Below, one piece after another: positions 8,791-16,964 of a stretch of DNA of 64,000 nucleotides. A program made the translations under genes and the position numbers. Position 1 is the stretch's first letter; each line of letters opens with the position of its first letter. The notes under the pieces were generated by a model. The model had not been told where the DNA came from, made no database searches, and worked only from the letters and a program-made list of their open reading frames with translations. Source of the stretch: Palsa-147 sp963771905 (GTDB taxonomy: Bacteria; Acidobacteriota; Terriglobia; Acidiferrales; UBA7541); assembly GCA_963771905.1 (NCBI GenBank), contig CAVYVI010000002.1, positions 117,206 through 181,205 on the forward strand, written 5' to 3'.

Positions 8791-10302
8791 TTGCGATGTG
8801 GATTGAGCTGTGTTCGCAGGCGGCGGTGGCGGCGGAGTTACCGCAGGCGCCGGATTCGCCGTGGCAGCAGGAGGCGCCGCGGGAGCTGGGTTGGCGGGCG
8901 GCGCGGGATCTGCGGGCGGAGCCGGAGCTACATTGTTCGACGGAGCTGTGTCCGGAGACGATGGAGCGAGCGAGTCACCGGGACTTGCGGGCGCAACTGG
9001 GTAGTTGGGAACGATTGCCGGATCATTCGAAGAATCCGGCGAAGTCATGGAAGTGTCCGGGTAGGTATCGATCGGCGCCGAGTCGGAAGAATATGGCGGC
9101 GGATACGTCACGTTATAATTGACGTCCGGAGGAGGGTAGCCGTAGGGGCCCCACCAGGGATTGTAATAGTAAGGCGAATAGGCGCCCCAGCCCCACCACG
9201 AATCCCAGAGCCACGGATTCCAGCCCCAGCCGAATCCCCAGCCACCCCAACCAAACCCGAGGCCAAATCCCCAACCAAAGCCGAAGCCGCAACCCCAGCA
9301 TCCGCCGCGAAAACCACCGAAGCCACGATCGCCGAAACCGCCGAAGCCACGGCCGGAAAAGCCGGCGCGCGAGAATGCGGAACCACCCGCGAGCGACGTC
9401 GAGCCAAACCGCGAGGAAGCAAACGTTGAACTGGCACCGCTTTCCGCGCCGAGGCGCGAGCCGCCAAACGCTGATGAACTGCCGAAGCGACCGTTGCCGA
9501 GACTTGAACTACCGAGACTGCCGCGGCTGGAAGCGGAATTGCCGAAGTGGTTCGCGGCGAAAGTGGATGAGGGGCGCGTAGACGAGATCGCGGAGCCGGT
9601 TGAGCGGGAAGAATTCAGTGAGCTACCGCGGCTGAAGGAATTTGGAGATGATGCGACGCCGCGATTCGAGGCGCTCATTGCGCCGCTGCTCGCAGGAGCG
9701 CGGCTCGCAGCGCCGGCGCGCGTGCTGCCGAAGGAGTGGAACGAGCCATCGCTGGTTGCACCGCGACCGGGGGAAGCGGATGCGCCGTTATTTGCGAAGC
9801 TGCGGGACGAACCGGATGCGCCTGCGCCAGTGCTGCGATTACCAAAGGAGTGCCACTGGCCATCGGCTGCACCATAATTGTGAGCTGCGGCTGAGGAGCC
9901 CGTTCCGGATCGGCTGCCATTCATGCCATTGGCGCCGCTAGAGCGGCTGCCATTGAAACCACCGGAGCGAGAAGAGTAGGAGCCTCCCGAGCGGCCATAG
10001 GAACCGCCGCCGTAACCCGGGACGCCATAGGAGCGCGCACCGCCGTAGGAACGAGCGCCGCCACCATAGGATCGCGCGCCGCCGCCGTAGCTTCCTCCGC
10101 GGGAACCGCCGCCGTAGGAACGCGCTCCGCCGCCAGAGCTCCCGCCGTGATACCCGCCGCCACCCCCGCCACCGTGGGAGCCGCCCCCTCCGCCGCCGTG
10201 GCCACCGCCGCCGTGCTGGGCAAATGCCGGCTTTGGTCCGAATAGAAACACGACGGCCGCGGCCGCTAGAATCAGGATTCTGGAAAAGGTGGACTTTGTC
10301 AT
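8779..10302 (-). CDS. Exported Gly/Ser/aromatic/Pro low-complexity protein
   Basis: 507 residues from ATG 10302, with GAGGGGG upstream; residues 1-29 are a signal peptide ending AFA-Q. The mature chain is low complexity throughout. First come Gly-His-rich and Gly-Ser-Tyr-rich segments (about 30-130). A Ser/Ala/Gly region with regular RFGSS and NRGVA-like phrases follows. Next is a striking Gly-Phe-Trp block with one CWGCG pair, then a Tyr/Trp/Pro block. The C-terminal 100 residues are rich in Pro, Ala and Asn. No catalytic motif is visible. The composition suggests a surface or extracellular structural protein, or an adhesive or metal-binding matrix protein. The frame is supported by the signal peptide and uniform codon pattern; the function is inferred only. 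Confidence 0.7.
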   Translation of the reverse strand: MTKSTFSRILILAAAAVVFLFGPKPAFAQHGGGGHGGGGGGSHGGGGGGGYHGGSSGGGARSYGGGSRGGSYGGGARSYGGGARSYGGARSYGVPGYGGGSYGRSGGSYSSRSGGFNGSRSSGANGMNGSRSGTGSSAAAHNYGAADGQWHSFGNRSTGAGASGSSRSFANNGASASPGRGATSDGSFHSFGSTRAGAASRAPASSGAMSASNRGVASSPNSFSRGSSLNSSRSTGSAISSTRPSSTFAANHFGNSASSRGSLGSSSLGNGRFGSSSAFGGSRLGAESGASSTFASSRFGSTSLAGGSAFSRAGFSGRGFGGFGDRGFGGFRGGCWGCGFGFGWGFGLGFGWGGWGFGWGWNPWLWDSWWGWGAYSPYYYNPWWGPYGYPPPDVNYNVTYPPPYSSDSAPIDTYPDTSMTSPDSSNDPAIVPNYPVAPASPGDSLAPSSPDTAPSNNVAPAPPADPAPPANPAPAAPPAATANPAPAVTPPPPPPANTAQSTSQAQL

Positions 10303-10683
10303 CTTAGCCCCCTCGGATGAAACGGCGGCGGGAGAGGAACGCAAGAACTTGTGCAGTGCTGCCATCTCACCTAATTAGATTCTACTCGCATCGGCTTGGT
10401 TGCGCGAATCTCATTTCGAATTTTTTGGACCCTCCGCGGGCGGACCAAGCCAAAGGGGACTAAACCCGAGTGAACGAATTTAGTTGCGCGCCACGTGAAC
10501 TTTTTTGGAGCGAAAAGACAGAAAAGGCGGCAGCGTCGGGCGGGAGACGCATGCAGGGGCGGGACGTTTGTGCTAATGTTAGCGATTTGCCGAGGCGATT
10601 GGCGTCGCGCAATTGCGGACCGTGGCCGCGCGGAGCGCTCGATTTTCTTCCGCCCCGCAACCCACAGCGGAGTTCAACGATTT
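10303..10683. other. Divergent intergenic region before icd
   Basis: No gene supported; the in-frame extension of icd back to 10495 is basic, unlike any dehydrogenase start. A small perfect inverted repeat, GCTAATGTTAGC, sits at 10572-10583, about 100 bases before the icd ATG, and could be a binding site. Confidence 0.4.
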
Positions 10684-12105
10684 ATGAAACCAGCCTACAA
10701 CGGAGTGCCCGTACCGCCGGAAGGAAATACCATAGGATACAGCGACGGAAAACTGCAGGTGCCGGACCAGCCAATTATTCCTTTTATCGAAGGCGATGGT
10801 ACGGGACGGGATATTTGGAAAGCGTCGCAGCGCGTGTTTGACGCGGCGGTCGCGAAAGCGTACAGCGGGAAACGGCGCGTGGCGTGGCTCGAAGTGATTG
10901 CCGGGGAAAACGCGTTCAACAAATTTCAGCAGTGGCTGCCGCAAGATACGGTTGATGCGATCCGCGATTTCCGCGTGGCGATCAAAGGGCCGCTGACGAC
11001 GCCGGTGGGTGGTGGGATTCGCTCGCTGAACGTGGAGCTGCGGCAGTTGCTGGATTTGTATGCGTGCGTGCGGCCGGTGCGGTATTTCGAGGGAGTTCCC
11101 TCCCCCGTGCGGCATCCGGAGCGGATGAATGTCGTCATCTTCCGCGAAAACACAGAGGATGTTTACATCGGGATCGAGTGGCGGTCGGGCACGCCGGAAG
11201 TAAAAAAGCTGATCGATTTTCTGAACGATGAAATGTTGAAGGGCGGAAAGAAGCGCGTACGGGAAGATTCCGGAGTGGGGATCAAGCCGATTTCGCCGTT
11301 TGGGACGAAGCGGCTGGTGAGGCGCGCGATCCAGCACGCGATTGAGAACGGGCGACGCGTGGTGACGCTGGTGCACAAAGGGAATATTCAGAAATTTACG
11401 GAAGGCGCGTTTCGCGACTGGGGCTACGAACTGGCGACGGAGGAATTCCGGAACGAGATTGTGACCGAGCGGGAGAGCTGGATCCTCGGGAACAAGGATA
11501 ACGATGCGAATCTCTCGATCGAGCAGAACGCCGCGATGGTCGAGCCAGGGCTCGAGCGCGCGACGGAGGATTTCCGGAAGACGATTTATGCGGAAGTGAA
11601 GCGGACGCTGGATACGATTTACACGACGCATGGACGCGGGCAGTGGAAGAACAAGATTTTGGTGAACGACCGGATTGCGGATTCGGTGTTTCAGCAGGTG
11701 CTGACGCGCGCGGATGAATATCAAGTGCTGGCGACGCCGAATTTGAACGGCGATTATCTTTCGGACGCGTGCGCGGCGCAGGTGGGCGGGCTAGGAATCG
11801 CGCCGGGAGCGAACATCGGCGACGGGTTCGGCGTCTTCGAAGCGACGCACGGAACTGCGCCAAAATATGCGGACAAGGACGTGATTAATCCGAGCTCGGT
11901 GATGCTCTCGGGAGCGATGATGTTCGATTTCATGGGCTGGCCGGAAGCCGCGCGGCTGATCGAAAATGGAATCGCGCGGACGATTCAACAGAAACGCGTC
12001 ACGTATGATTTGGAGCGGCTGATGCCGGGGGCGACAAAGTTGAAGACGTCGGAATTCGCATCGGCGATTATTGAGAATATGCAGTCGGCGAAAGCCGCGA
12101 AATAA
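10684..12105 (+). CDS. icd: NADP-dependent isocitrate dehydrogenase
   Basis: 473 residues. Oxidative decarboxylation of isocitrate to 2-oxoglutarate in the TCA cycle. Seen: substrate-binding GGGIRSLNVELRQLLDLYA (109-127) with the serine (114) corresponding to the phosphorylatable Ser of E. coli Icd, plus Asn116, Arg120 and Arg130; FRENTEDVY (153-161) with the next conserved Arg; NLNGDYLSDACAAQVGG near residue 360; and THGTAPKY followed by NPSSVMLSG, where Lys-Tyr marks NADP use. The chain is about 55 residues longer than E. coli Icd, owing to an insertion after NEIVTERESW, as in cyanobacterial Icd. ATG 10684 is chosen because the family starts just before this point. mdh follows 47 bases later, so the two are probably co-transcribed. 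Confidence 0.93.
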   Translation: MKPAYNGVPVPPEGNTIGYSDGKLQVPDQPIIPFIEGDGTGRDIWKASQRVFDAAVAKAYSGKRRVAWLEVIAGENAFNKFQQWLPQDTVDAIRDFRVAIKGPLTTPVGGGIRSLNVELRQLLDLYACVRPVRYFEGVPSPVRHPERMNVVIFRENTEDVYIGIEWRSGTPEVKKLIDFLNDEMLKGGKKRVREDSGVGIKPISPFGTKRLVRRAIQHAIENGRRVVTLVHKGNIQKFTEGAFRDWGYELATEEFRNEIVTERESWILGNKDNDANLSIEQNAAMVEPGLERATEDFRKTIYAEVKRTLDTIYTTHGRGQWKNKILVNDRIADSVFQQVLTRADEYQVLATPNLNGDYLSDACAAQVGGLGIAPGANIGDGFGVFEATHGTAPKYADKDVINPSSVMLSGAMMFDFMGWPEAARLIENGIARTIQQKRVTYDLERLMPGATKLKTSEFASAIIENMQSAKAAK

Positions 12106-12152
12106 AGGCGGAACAGCTGAGACGACTTCGGGTGGTTGGAGGATAAGGACTC

Positions 12153-13091
12153 ATGCGAAAGAAAGTGACGGTGGTGGGCGGCGGATTCGTGGGCTCAACG
12201 ACGGCGCAGCGGATTCTGGATTCGGGGCTGGCCGATGTGGTGTTGACGGACATTCTGGAGGGCGTTCCGGCGGGCAAGGCGCTGGATATGCTCGAGTCCG
12301 CGCCGATTCTAGGCACGGATGCGCGCGCGGCGGGGATCTCGACGGCGAGCGGCGATTATCGCGACACGGCGAATAGCGACATCGTTGTGATCACGGCCGG
12401 ATTTCCACGCAAGCCGGGGATGAGCCGGGACGATCTGCTGAAGGCGAATTATGACGTCGTGAAAGCGGTGGTTGAGAGCGTGGTGAAATTTTCGCCGAAC
12501 GCAATTTTGATTCTGGTGACGAATCCGCTGGATGCGATGGCGCAGGCGGCATACAAAATCAGCGGGTTCTCGAAGAATCGCGTGATTGGAATGGCCGGGG
12601 TGCTGGATTCGGCGCGGATGAGCACGTTTGTGGCGATGGAGCTGGGAGTATCGGTGGAGAATGTGCATTCATTCGTGCTGGGCGGGCACGGCGACGACAT
12701 GGTTCCGCTGCCGCGGTATTCGACGGTGGCGGGGATTCCGCTGCCGGATTTGTTGTCGAAGGAAAAGATCGACGCGATCGTGACGCGGACGCGCAAAGGC
12801 GGCGCGGAGATTGTGAATCTGTTGAAGACGGGTTCGGCGTATTACGCGCCATCGGCGGCGGTGGTGGAAATGGTGCGAGCGATATTGCTGGATAAGAAGA
12901 AAATATTGCCGTGCGCGGCGTATTTGGAAGGCGAATATGGGGTTCAGGGGCTATTTGTGGGAGTTCCGGTGAAGCTGGGGGCGCGCGGGATCGAGCAGAT
13001 TATTGAGATTAAGTTGACGGCGGAAGAGAAGGCGGCGCTGGATAAATCGTCGGCGAGCGTGCGGGAGCTGGTTACGATTTTGGGATTGTAG
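12153..13091 (+). CDS. mdh: Malate dehydrogenase, lactate-dehydrogenase-like type
   Basis: 312 residues. NAD-dependent interconversion of malate and oxaloacetate. Seen: dinucleotide fold VVGGGFVGSTTAQ (7-19) with Asp33 ending the second strand (NAD preference), the mobile loop TAGFPRKPGMSRDDLL (81-96) with substrate arginines, VTNPLD, and GGHGDDMVPL with the catalytic His. This belongs to the tetrameric LDH-like MDH group common in thermophiles and acidobacteria. ATG 12153 follows TTGGAGG. It lies between icd and an unknown gene (24-base gap), so the three probably form one operon. Confidence 0.93.
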   Translation: MRKKVTVVGGGFVGSTTAQRILDSGLADVVLTDILEGVPAGKALDMLESAPILGTDARAAGISTASGDYRDTANSDIVVITAGFPRKPGMSRDDLLKANYDVVKAVVESVVKFSPNAILILVTNPLDAMAQAAYKISGFSKNRVIGMAGVLDSARMSTFVAMELGVSVENVHSFVLGGHGDDMVPLPRYSTVAGIPLPDLLSKEKIDAIVTRTRKGGAEIVNLLKTGSAYYAPSAAVVEMVRAILLDKKKILPCAAYLEGEYGVQGLFVGVPVKLGARGIEQIIEIKLTAEEKAALDKSSASVRELVTILGL

Positions 13092-13114
13092 AGGATTGTG
13101 GGGCGAAGGAGACG

Positions 13115-13726
13115 ATGGCATTTCGCAAGAGCTCGCGCAAGAACGGGGAAGCAAGTGCGCTCCCCCAGACGCCAAGGCGACTGACGCGCGATTTGTTGCG
13201 CGCGTTTGAACTCGCGATGATGATGGCACACAGCCGCGCGACGGAAGTGCTGGAAATCGCGGATTTGCTGGCCGGGATGTACGTGGACAACTGGGACCGG
13301 CTGGCGCGTTACTGGCCCGAGCGCGAAGAAATCGAGAACGACATGCGGCGTTTGTGCCGGATCAGCCCGCAGCGTTGGAACCACTGGATCGAGTATTACG
13401 ATCAGATTCGCCACGAGCCGGAGAAGAAATGGACGGCGCTTGGAATTCCGATGCTGTGGCGGTGGAGAAATAAACAGGAAATTTCGGTGGGAAGGAATTT
13501 CGAGCTATCGACAGAACTGTCGGCGGTGCTGAGGAGCGCGGATGAGATCGCGCCGTTCCGCGACAAGGTGGGAAATGACACGGTGCCGATTGTGTCAAGC
13601 GAGAGCGTGCTGCTCGCGATGGCGCAGAATGTGAGGTCGGAGATTGGGCGAAGGCTTCTGGCTACAGGGCTGGATGTGACGGCGCTGGAGAAGGCGGCGC
13701 GGTTTCCGAAGCGGATGCCGATTTAG
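13115..13726 (+). CDS. Hypothetical protein downstream of mdh
   Basis: 203 residues from ATG 13115, after GAAGGAG. No signal peptide or membrane span. Mainly helical and charged, with an aromatic-rich middle (WPEREEIENDMRRLCRI, then WNHWIEYYDQI and IPMLWRWRNKQE) and a C-terminal helical part. I recognise no domain. Codon pattern and ribosome site support it as real. Its position 24 bases after mdh suggests co-transcription with icd-mdh, but nothing shows a metabolic role. Confidence 0.65.
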   Translation: MAFRKSSRKNGEASALPQTPRRLTRDLLRAFELAMMMAHSRATEVLEIADLLAGMYVDNWDRLARYWPEREEIENDMRRLCRISPQRWNHWIEYYDQIRHEPEKKWTALGIPMLWRWRNKQEISVGRNFELSTELSAVLRSADEIAPFRDKVGNDTVPIVSSESVLLAMAQNVRSEIGRRLLATGLDVTALEKAARFPKRMPI

Positions 13727-13921
13727 GGCGGAGCATTGACCAGGTAAAAGAGAGCCGGCAGAGAAAAGCGCGTGAAGACCCCGGCGTAGGACCCGAGTAA
13801 GAACCGACCGATTCGCGAAATCCGAAGTGCCCATCAGCAAAAGAAAATGCAGATTCCTCGGGGTCAGTTTGCGGCGGACGCCCCTGCGATGTAAGGCGCG
13901 AAAAAACCGTGGCGGCGAGAG

Positions 13922-14695
13922 CTAAGGCTTCGGCACGGGCTTTGCCGAAGCGGGATGCGCCGTGTGGGCAGCCGCAGGTTCGCCGACTAGCGTCGCGGAC
14001 TTGATGGTGTCGAGTTTGGGGAAATTGGCTTCGAGATATTCCTTGCCCTTCGACGAGATCATGCCCTGGTCGGGCTTTTCACCAGAGCCGCTGTAAATCT
14101 TCAGGACGACATCCATGCCGTCGGTGACCTGGCCAAACGGCGAAAAACCCTGGGAATCGAGAAAGGAGTTGTCCGCGTAATTGATGAAGACCTGAGTGGT
14201 GCGCGTGTTCGGGCCGGCCATGGCGAAGGTGATCATTCCCGGCTTGTTTGATTGCGTGGCCTTGTCGTCCTTGATGTCGGCGCGCTGCCAGGCGGCGCTG
14301 ACCTGGGGATGGGCGCTCAGACCGAACTGCACCATGAATTTGGGGACAACGCGGAAGAACGCGGCGTCATTATAAAAGTGGTGCTTGACGAGGTTGTAGA
14401 AGCGGTCGGCACCGAGAGGCGCCCAGGCGCGAGTGACCTGAACCGTGAAGTCGCCGGCGGTGGTGACGAATTTGACTTCGTAGGTTTCCGGGGCCTGCGC
14501 TTTCAAATTTGCCGGGTGCAACAATGCGGGATCGAAACTCATGTGCGATGTCCCCTTTGCGGCAGTGGCCGCGGGTTTCTTCGCCGAGGCTTGAGTGGAT
14601 GAAGCACTCGAAGCTTGCCCTGCGGCGTTTGCTGCGCAAAATGCAAGACTGAAAACGGCAACGAGCAGTGCGGTACGATATTTGGCGATCTTCAC
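13922..14695 (-). CDS. Exported cyclophilin-type peptidyl-prolyl isomerase
   Basis: 257 residues from GTG 14695, preceded by AAGGAGAG; an upstream reading from 14803 has a nonsense N-terminus. Signal peptide 1-24 (FCAANAAG). A Ser/Ala/Lys-rich linker (26-48) is followed by a cyclophilin-like domain: VKFVTTAGDFTVQVTRAWAP, DRFYNLVKHHFYNDAAFFRV, MITFAMAGPNTRTTQVFIN and FSPFGQVTDGMDVV. It probably isomerises Xaa-Pro bonds in proteins folding in the periplasm. A Pro/Ala tail ends the chain. The dipeptidase gene lies 46 bases upstream on the same strand, so both may be one unit. Confidence 0.88.
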   Translation of the reverse strand: MKIAKYRTALLVAVFSLAFCAANAAGQASSASSTQASAKKPAATAAKGTSHMSFDPALLHPANLKAQAPETYEVKFVTTAGDFTVQVTRAWAPLGADRFYNLVKHHFYNDAAFFRVVPKFMVQFGLSAHPQVSAAWQRADIKDDKATQSNKPGMITFAMAGPNTRTTQVFINYADNSFLDSQGFSPFGQVTDGMDVVLKIYSGSGEKPDQGMISSKGKEYLEANFPKLDTIKSATLVGEPAAAHTAHPASAKPVPKP

Positions 14696-14741
14696 GGCTG
14701 TTCTCTCCTTTGTCGAGCTGTTCGTGGCGCGCAGCATACTT

Positions 14742-15959
14742 CTATTGGGCCATGGACCGTGCAGTGGCTTCGACCTGCTCCATGACGCGGAGCGTGTTGC
14801 CACCCAAAATCTTCTGGATGTCGGAATCGGAATAACCTCGTTTCAGGAGCGCGTCGGTGATTTTCGGCAAGTCCGAGGCGTCTTCCATGCCGAAGGGCAT
14901 GTTGGCGCCGTCGAAATCGGAGCCGAGGCCCACGTGATCGGGGCCGACGAGTTTCACGGCGTGATCGATATGGTCGATGATGGCGGTCCATTCGACGCGC
15001 GGGAGTTTGCCGGCGGCGATGGCTTCGCGCGTCAACTTTTCGTCCTCAATGAGCTGGCAGGCTTCATCGGTGCCGCAGCGCTTTTCGACTTCGATTTGCA
15101 TCTCCTTCGAGAGATCGGGATTGGCGAGAGAAGCGTTGCGGAACTCCTGGCTCAGAAAGCCAATGTGGTAATTGATCTGAATGACGCCGCCGTTTGCGGC
15201 GAGATCCTTGATCATCTGGTCGGTCATGTTGCGCGGGGCATCGCAGAGAGCGCGACAGGAAGAATGCGAGGCGAGCAGCGGCGCCTTGCTGACGGCGAGT
15301 GCGTCGTAGAAAGTTTTGTCGGCGACGTGGGAGATATCGACGATGACGCCCTGGCGATTCATTTCGCGAACAACATCCTTGCCGAAATCCGTGAGGCCAT
15401 TGTGCACGGGCTTATCGGTGGAAGAATCGGCCCATTCGTCATTGACGCTGTGGGTGAGGGTCATGTAACGCACGCCGAGTGCGGCGTAGGAGCGCAGAAC
15501 GCCGAGGTCACTCGCGATCATGTGGCCGCCTTCAACGCCCATCAGGACTGCTATTTTTCTTTGGGCGTGCGCGCGCCGGACTTCTTCGGCGGTGGTGCAG
15601 AGAGCGAGATCGTTTGCGTGAGTGCGAACCATTTCGCGAACGGCGTCGATTTGATCGATGGAGAGCTTTACTGCGCTTGGTCCGGTGAGGTTTCCGGGCA
15701 TCCATATCGAAAAAAAAACTGCACCCAATCCGCCCTCACGCATACGCGGGATGTCGATGTCACCATCGGTGTGGCGGACACCGATATCGAAGCCTGGCGT
15801 GAGGAGGCGCTGGGTGGTGTCGTCGTGGGTATCGACGACGATGGAATCGAAATGGAGCTTGCGGGCCGCCGGAGAGATGCTCTCGGGAGCGCCCATCACA
15901 GCGAGCGGGACAATTCCCGCGACAAGAATGCAAACTGCGAGAAACATCGATCGAACCAC
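14742..15959 (-). CDS. Exported membrane dipeptidase (renal dipeptidase family, M19)
   Basis: 405 residues. Zinc hydrolase of Xaa-Xaa dipeptides, including D-amino-acid forms. Signal-like start (MVRSMFLAVCILVAGIVPLA). Metal ligands and family motifs in order: DTHDD (43-47), GVEGGH with the bridging Glu (about 142), VDISHVADKTF, LASHSSCRALCDAPRNMTD and GLGSDFDG near the end. Its length fits the family. GTG 15959 has AGGGGTGAAAA upstream; the ATG at 15947 is a possible alternative. It may recycle cell-wall dipeptides. It precedes the cyclophilin gene. Confidence 0.92.
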   Translation of the reverse strand: MVRSMFLAVCILVAGIVPLAVMGAPESISPAARKLHFDSIVVDTHDDTTQRLLTPGFDIGVRHTDGDIDIPRMREGGLGAVFFSIWMPGNLTGPSAVKLSIDQIDAVREMVRTHANDLALCTTAEEVRRAHAQRKIAVLMGVEGGHMIASDLGVLRSYAALGVRYMTLTHSVNDEWADSSTDKPVHNGLTDFGKDVVREMNRQGVIVDISHVADKTFYDALAVSKAPLLASHSSCRALCDAPRNMTDQMIKDLAANGGVIQINYHIGFLSQEFRNASLANPDLSKEMQIEVEKRCGTDEACQLIEDEKLTREAIAAGKLPRVEWTAIIDHIDHAVKLVGPDHVGLGSDFDGANMPFGMEDASDLPKITDALLKRGYSDSDIQKILGGNTLRVMEQVEATARSMAQ

Positions 15960-16121
15960 TTTTCACCCCTCATTCGCGCGGCGACGCTGCGACAATTCAA
16001 GCCAAGGGTCATTGTAAAGGGTCATGGCCAAGAAATTTCTGGTTCCTTGAATTTATACCTGAAATGAGAATGGGCCGCCAGTGCGTCGAGAAAAAATTGC
16101 GAGGGCTGAGAGTATAAGGGG

Positions 16122-16883
16122 CTAGTCGTGGCCGACGAACCAGGACTTGATCGCGTGGCGAATCACCTGGCCGTTGACGGCGGCTAGCGATTCGGTGAGC
16201 GGGATTCCCTTCGGGCAAACTTTGACGCAATTTTGAGCGTTGTCGCAATCTTCGATGCCGCCGGGGCCCATGAGAGCTTCGAGGCGCTCATGGGCGTTCA
16301 TCGAACCGGTGGGATGCATGTTGAAGAGACGCACCTGGCTGACGATGGCGGCGCCAACGAAATCGGAGTGCTCGTTCACTTTGGGACAAATCTCGAGACA
16401 ATTGCCGCAGGAAATGCAGCGCGAAAGCGGATAGGCCTCTTCCTGGAGCGAGGGCGCCATGCGCGGGCCTTCGCCGAGAGGATAGGTGCCATCGATGGGA
16501 ATCCAGCAGTGCGTGCGCTTGAGGTTTTCGAACATGCTGGAACGGTCGACCACGAGATCGCGGACGAGCGGAAATTTTTCGAGCGGCTCGATTCGGATGG
16601 GCTTGTCAAGATGATCGACAAGAGCGGTGCAGGCCTGGCGCGGCTGGCCATTGATGAGCATCGCGCAGGCGCCGCAGACTTCCTCGAGGCAGTTCGCGTC
16701 GTAGCTGACCGGAGTGACTTCGCGGCCGTCCTTAGTGATGGGACGTTCGGCGATGTCGCGCAGACAAATGATGACGTTGAGATGCGGACGATAGCGCAGC
16801 TCAAATTCGTCCCAGCGCGCGGCTTCGTCCTTGCTTTGCTGGCGCTTGACGCGAACGATGAATGTGTTGTTCGTCTCAGGCAT
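16122..16883 (-). CDS. sdhB: Succinate dehydrogenase iron-sulfur subunit
   Basis: 253 residues. Electron-transfer subunit of complex II, carrying three Fe-S clusters on the cytoplasmic face. 2Fe-2S ligands Cys65, Cys70, Cys73 and Cys85; ferredoxin domain CISCGNCLEICP (156-167) and CDNAQNCVKVCP (213-224) for the 4Fe-4S and 3Fe-4S clusters. It starts 82 bases after sdhA. Last gene of sdhCAB. Confidence 0.95.
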   Translation of the reverse strand: MPETNNTFIVRVKRQQSKDEAARWDEFELRYRPHLNVIICLRDIAERPITKDGREVTPVSYDANCLEEVCGACAMLINGQPRQACTALVDHLDKPIRIEPLEKFPLVRDLVVDRSSMFENLKRTHCWIPIDGTYPLGEGPRMAPSLQEEAYPLSRCISCGNCLEICPKVNEHSDFVGAAIVSQVRLFNMHPTGSMNAHERLEALMGPGGIEDCDNAQNCVKVCPKGIPLTESLAAVNGQVIRHAIKSWFVGHD

Positions 16884-16964
16884 GACGCCTCACTTCCAAA
16901 CGGACCTCGTACGTTGCTGTTGCCACGGCCTCTCGCGTGGAGACTGGAGGCGATGGCGAAAATC

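Noticed and set aside
10579..11724. Long open frame on the minus strand, opposite icd
   Set aside because: It is the antisense shadow of a clear dehydrogenase; Arg/His-rich with no motif.
14595..16067. 490-residue plus-strand frame, opposite the dipeptidase
   Set aside because: Antisense of a real gene. It looks protein-like because of GC-rich codon use, but has no motif and its N-terminus crosses the cyclophilin start.
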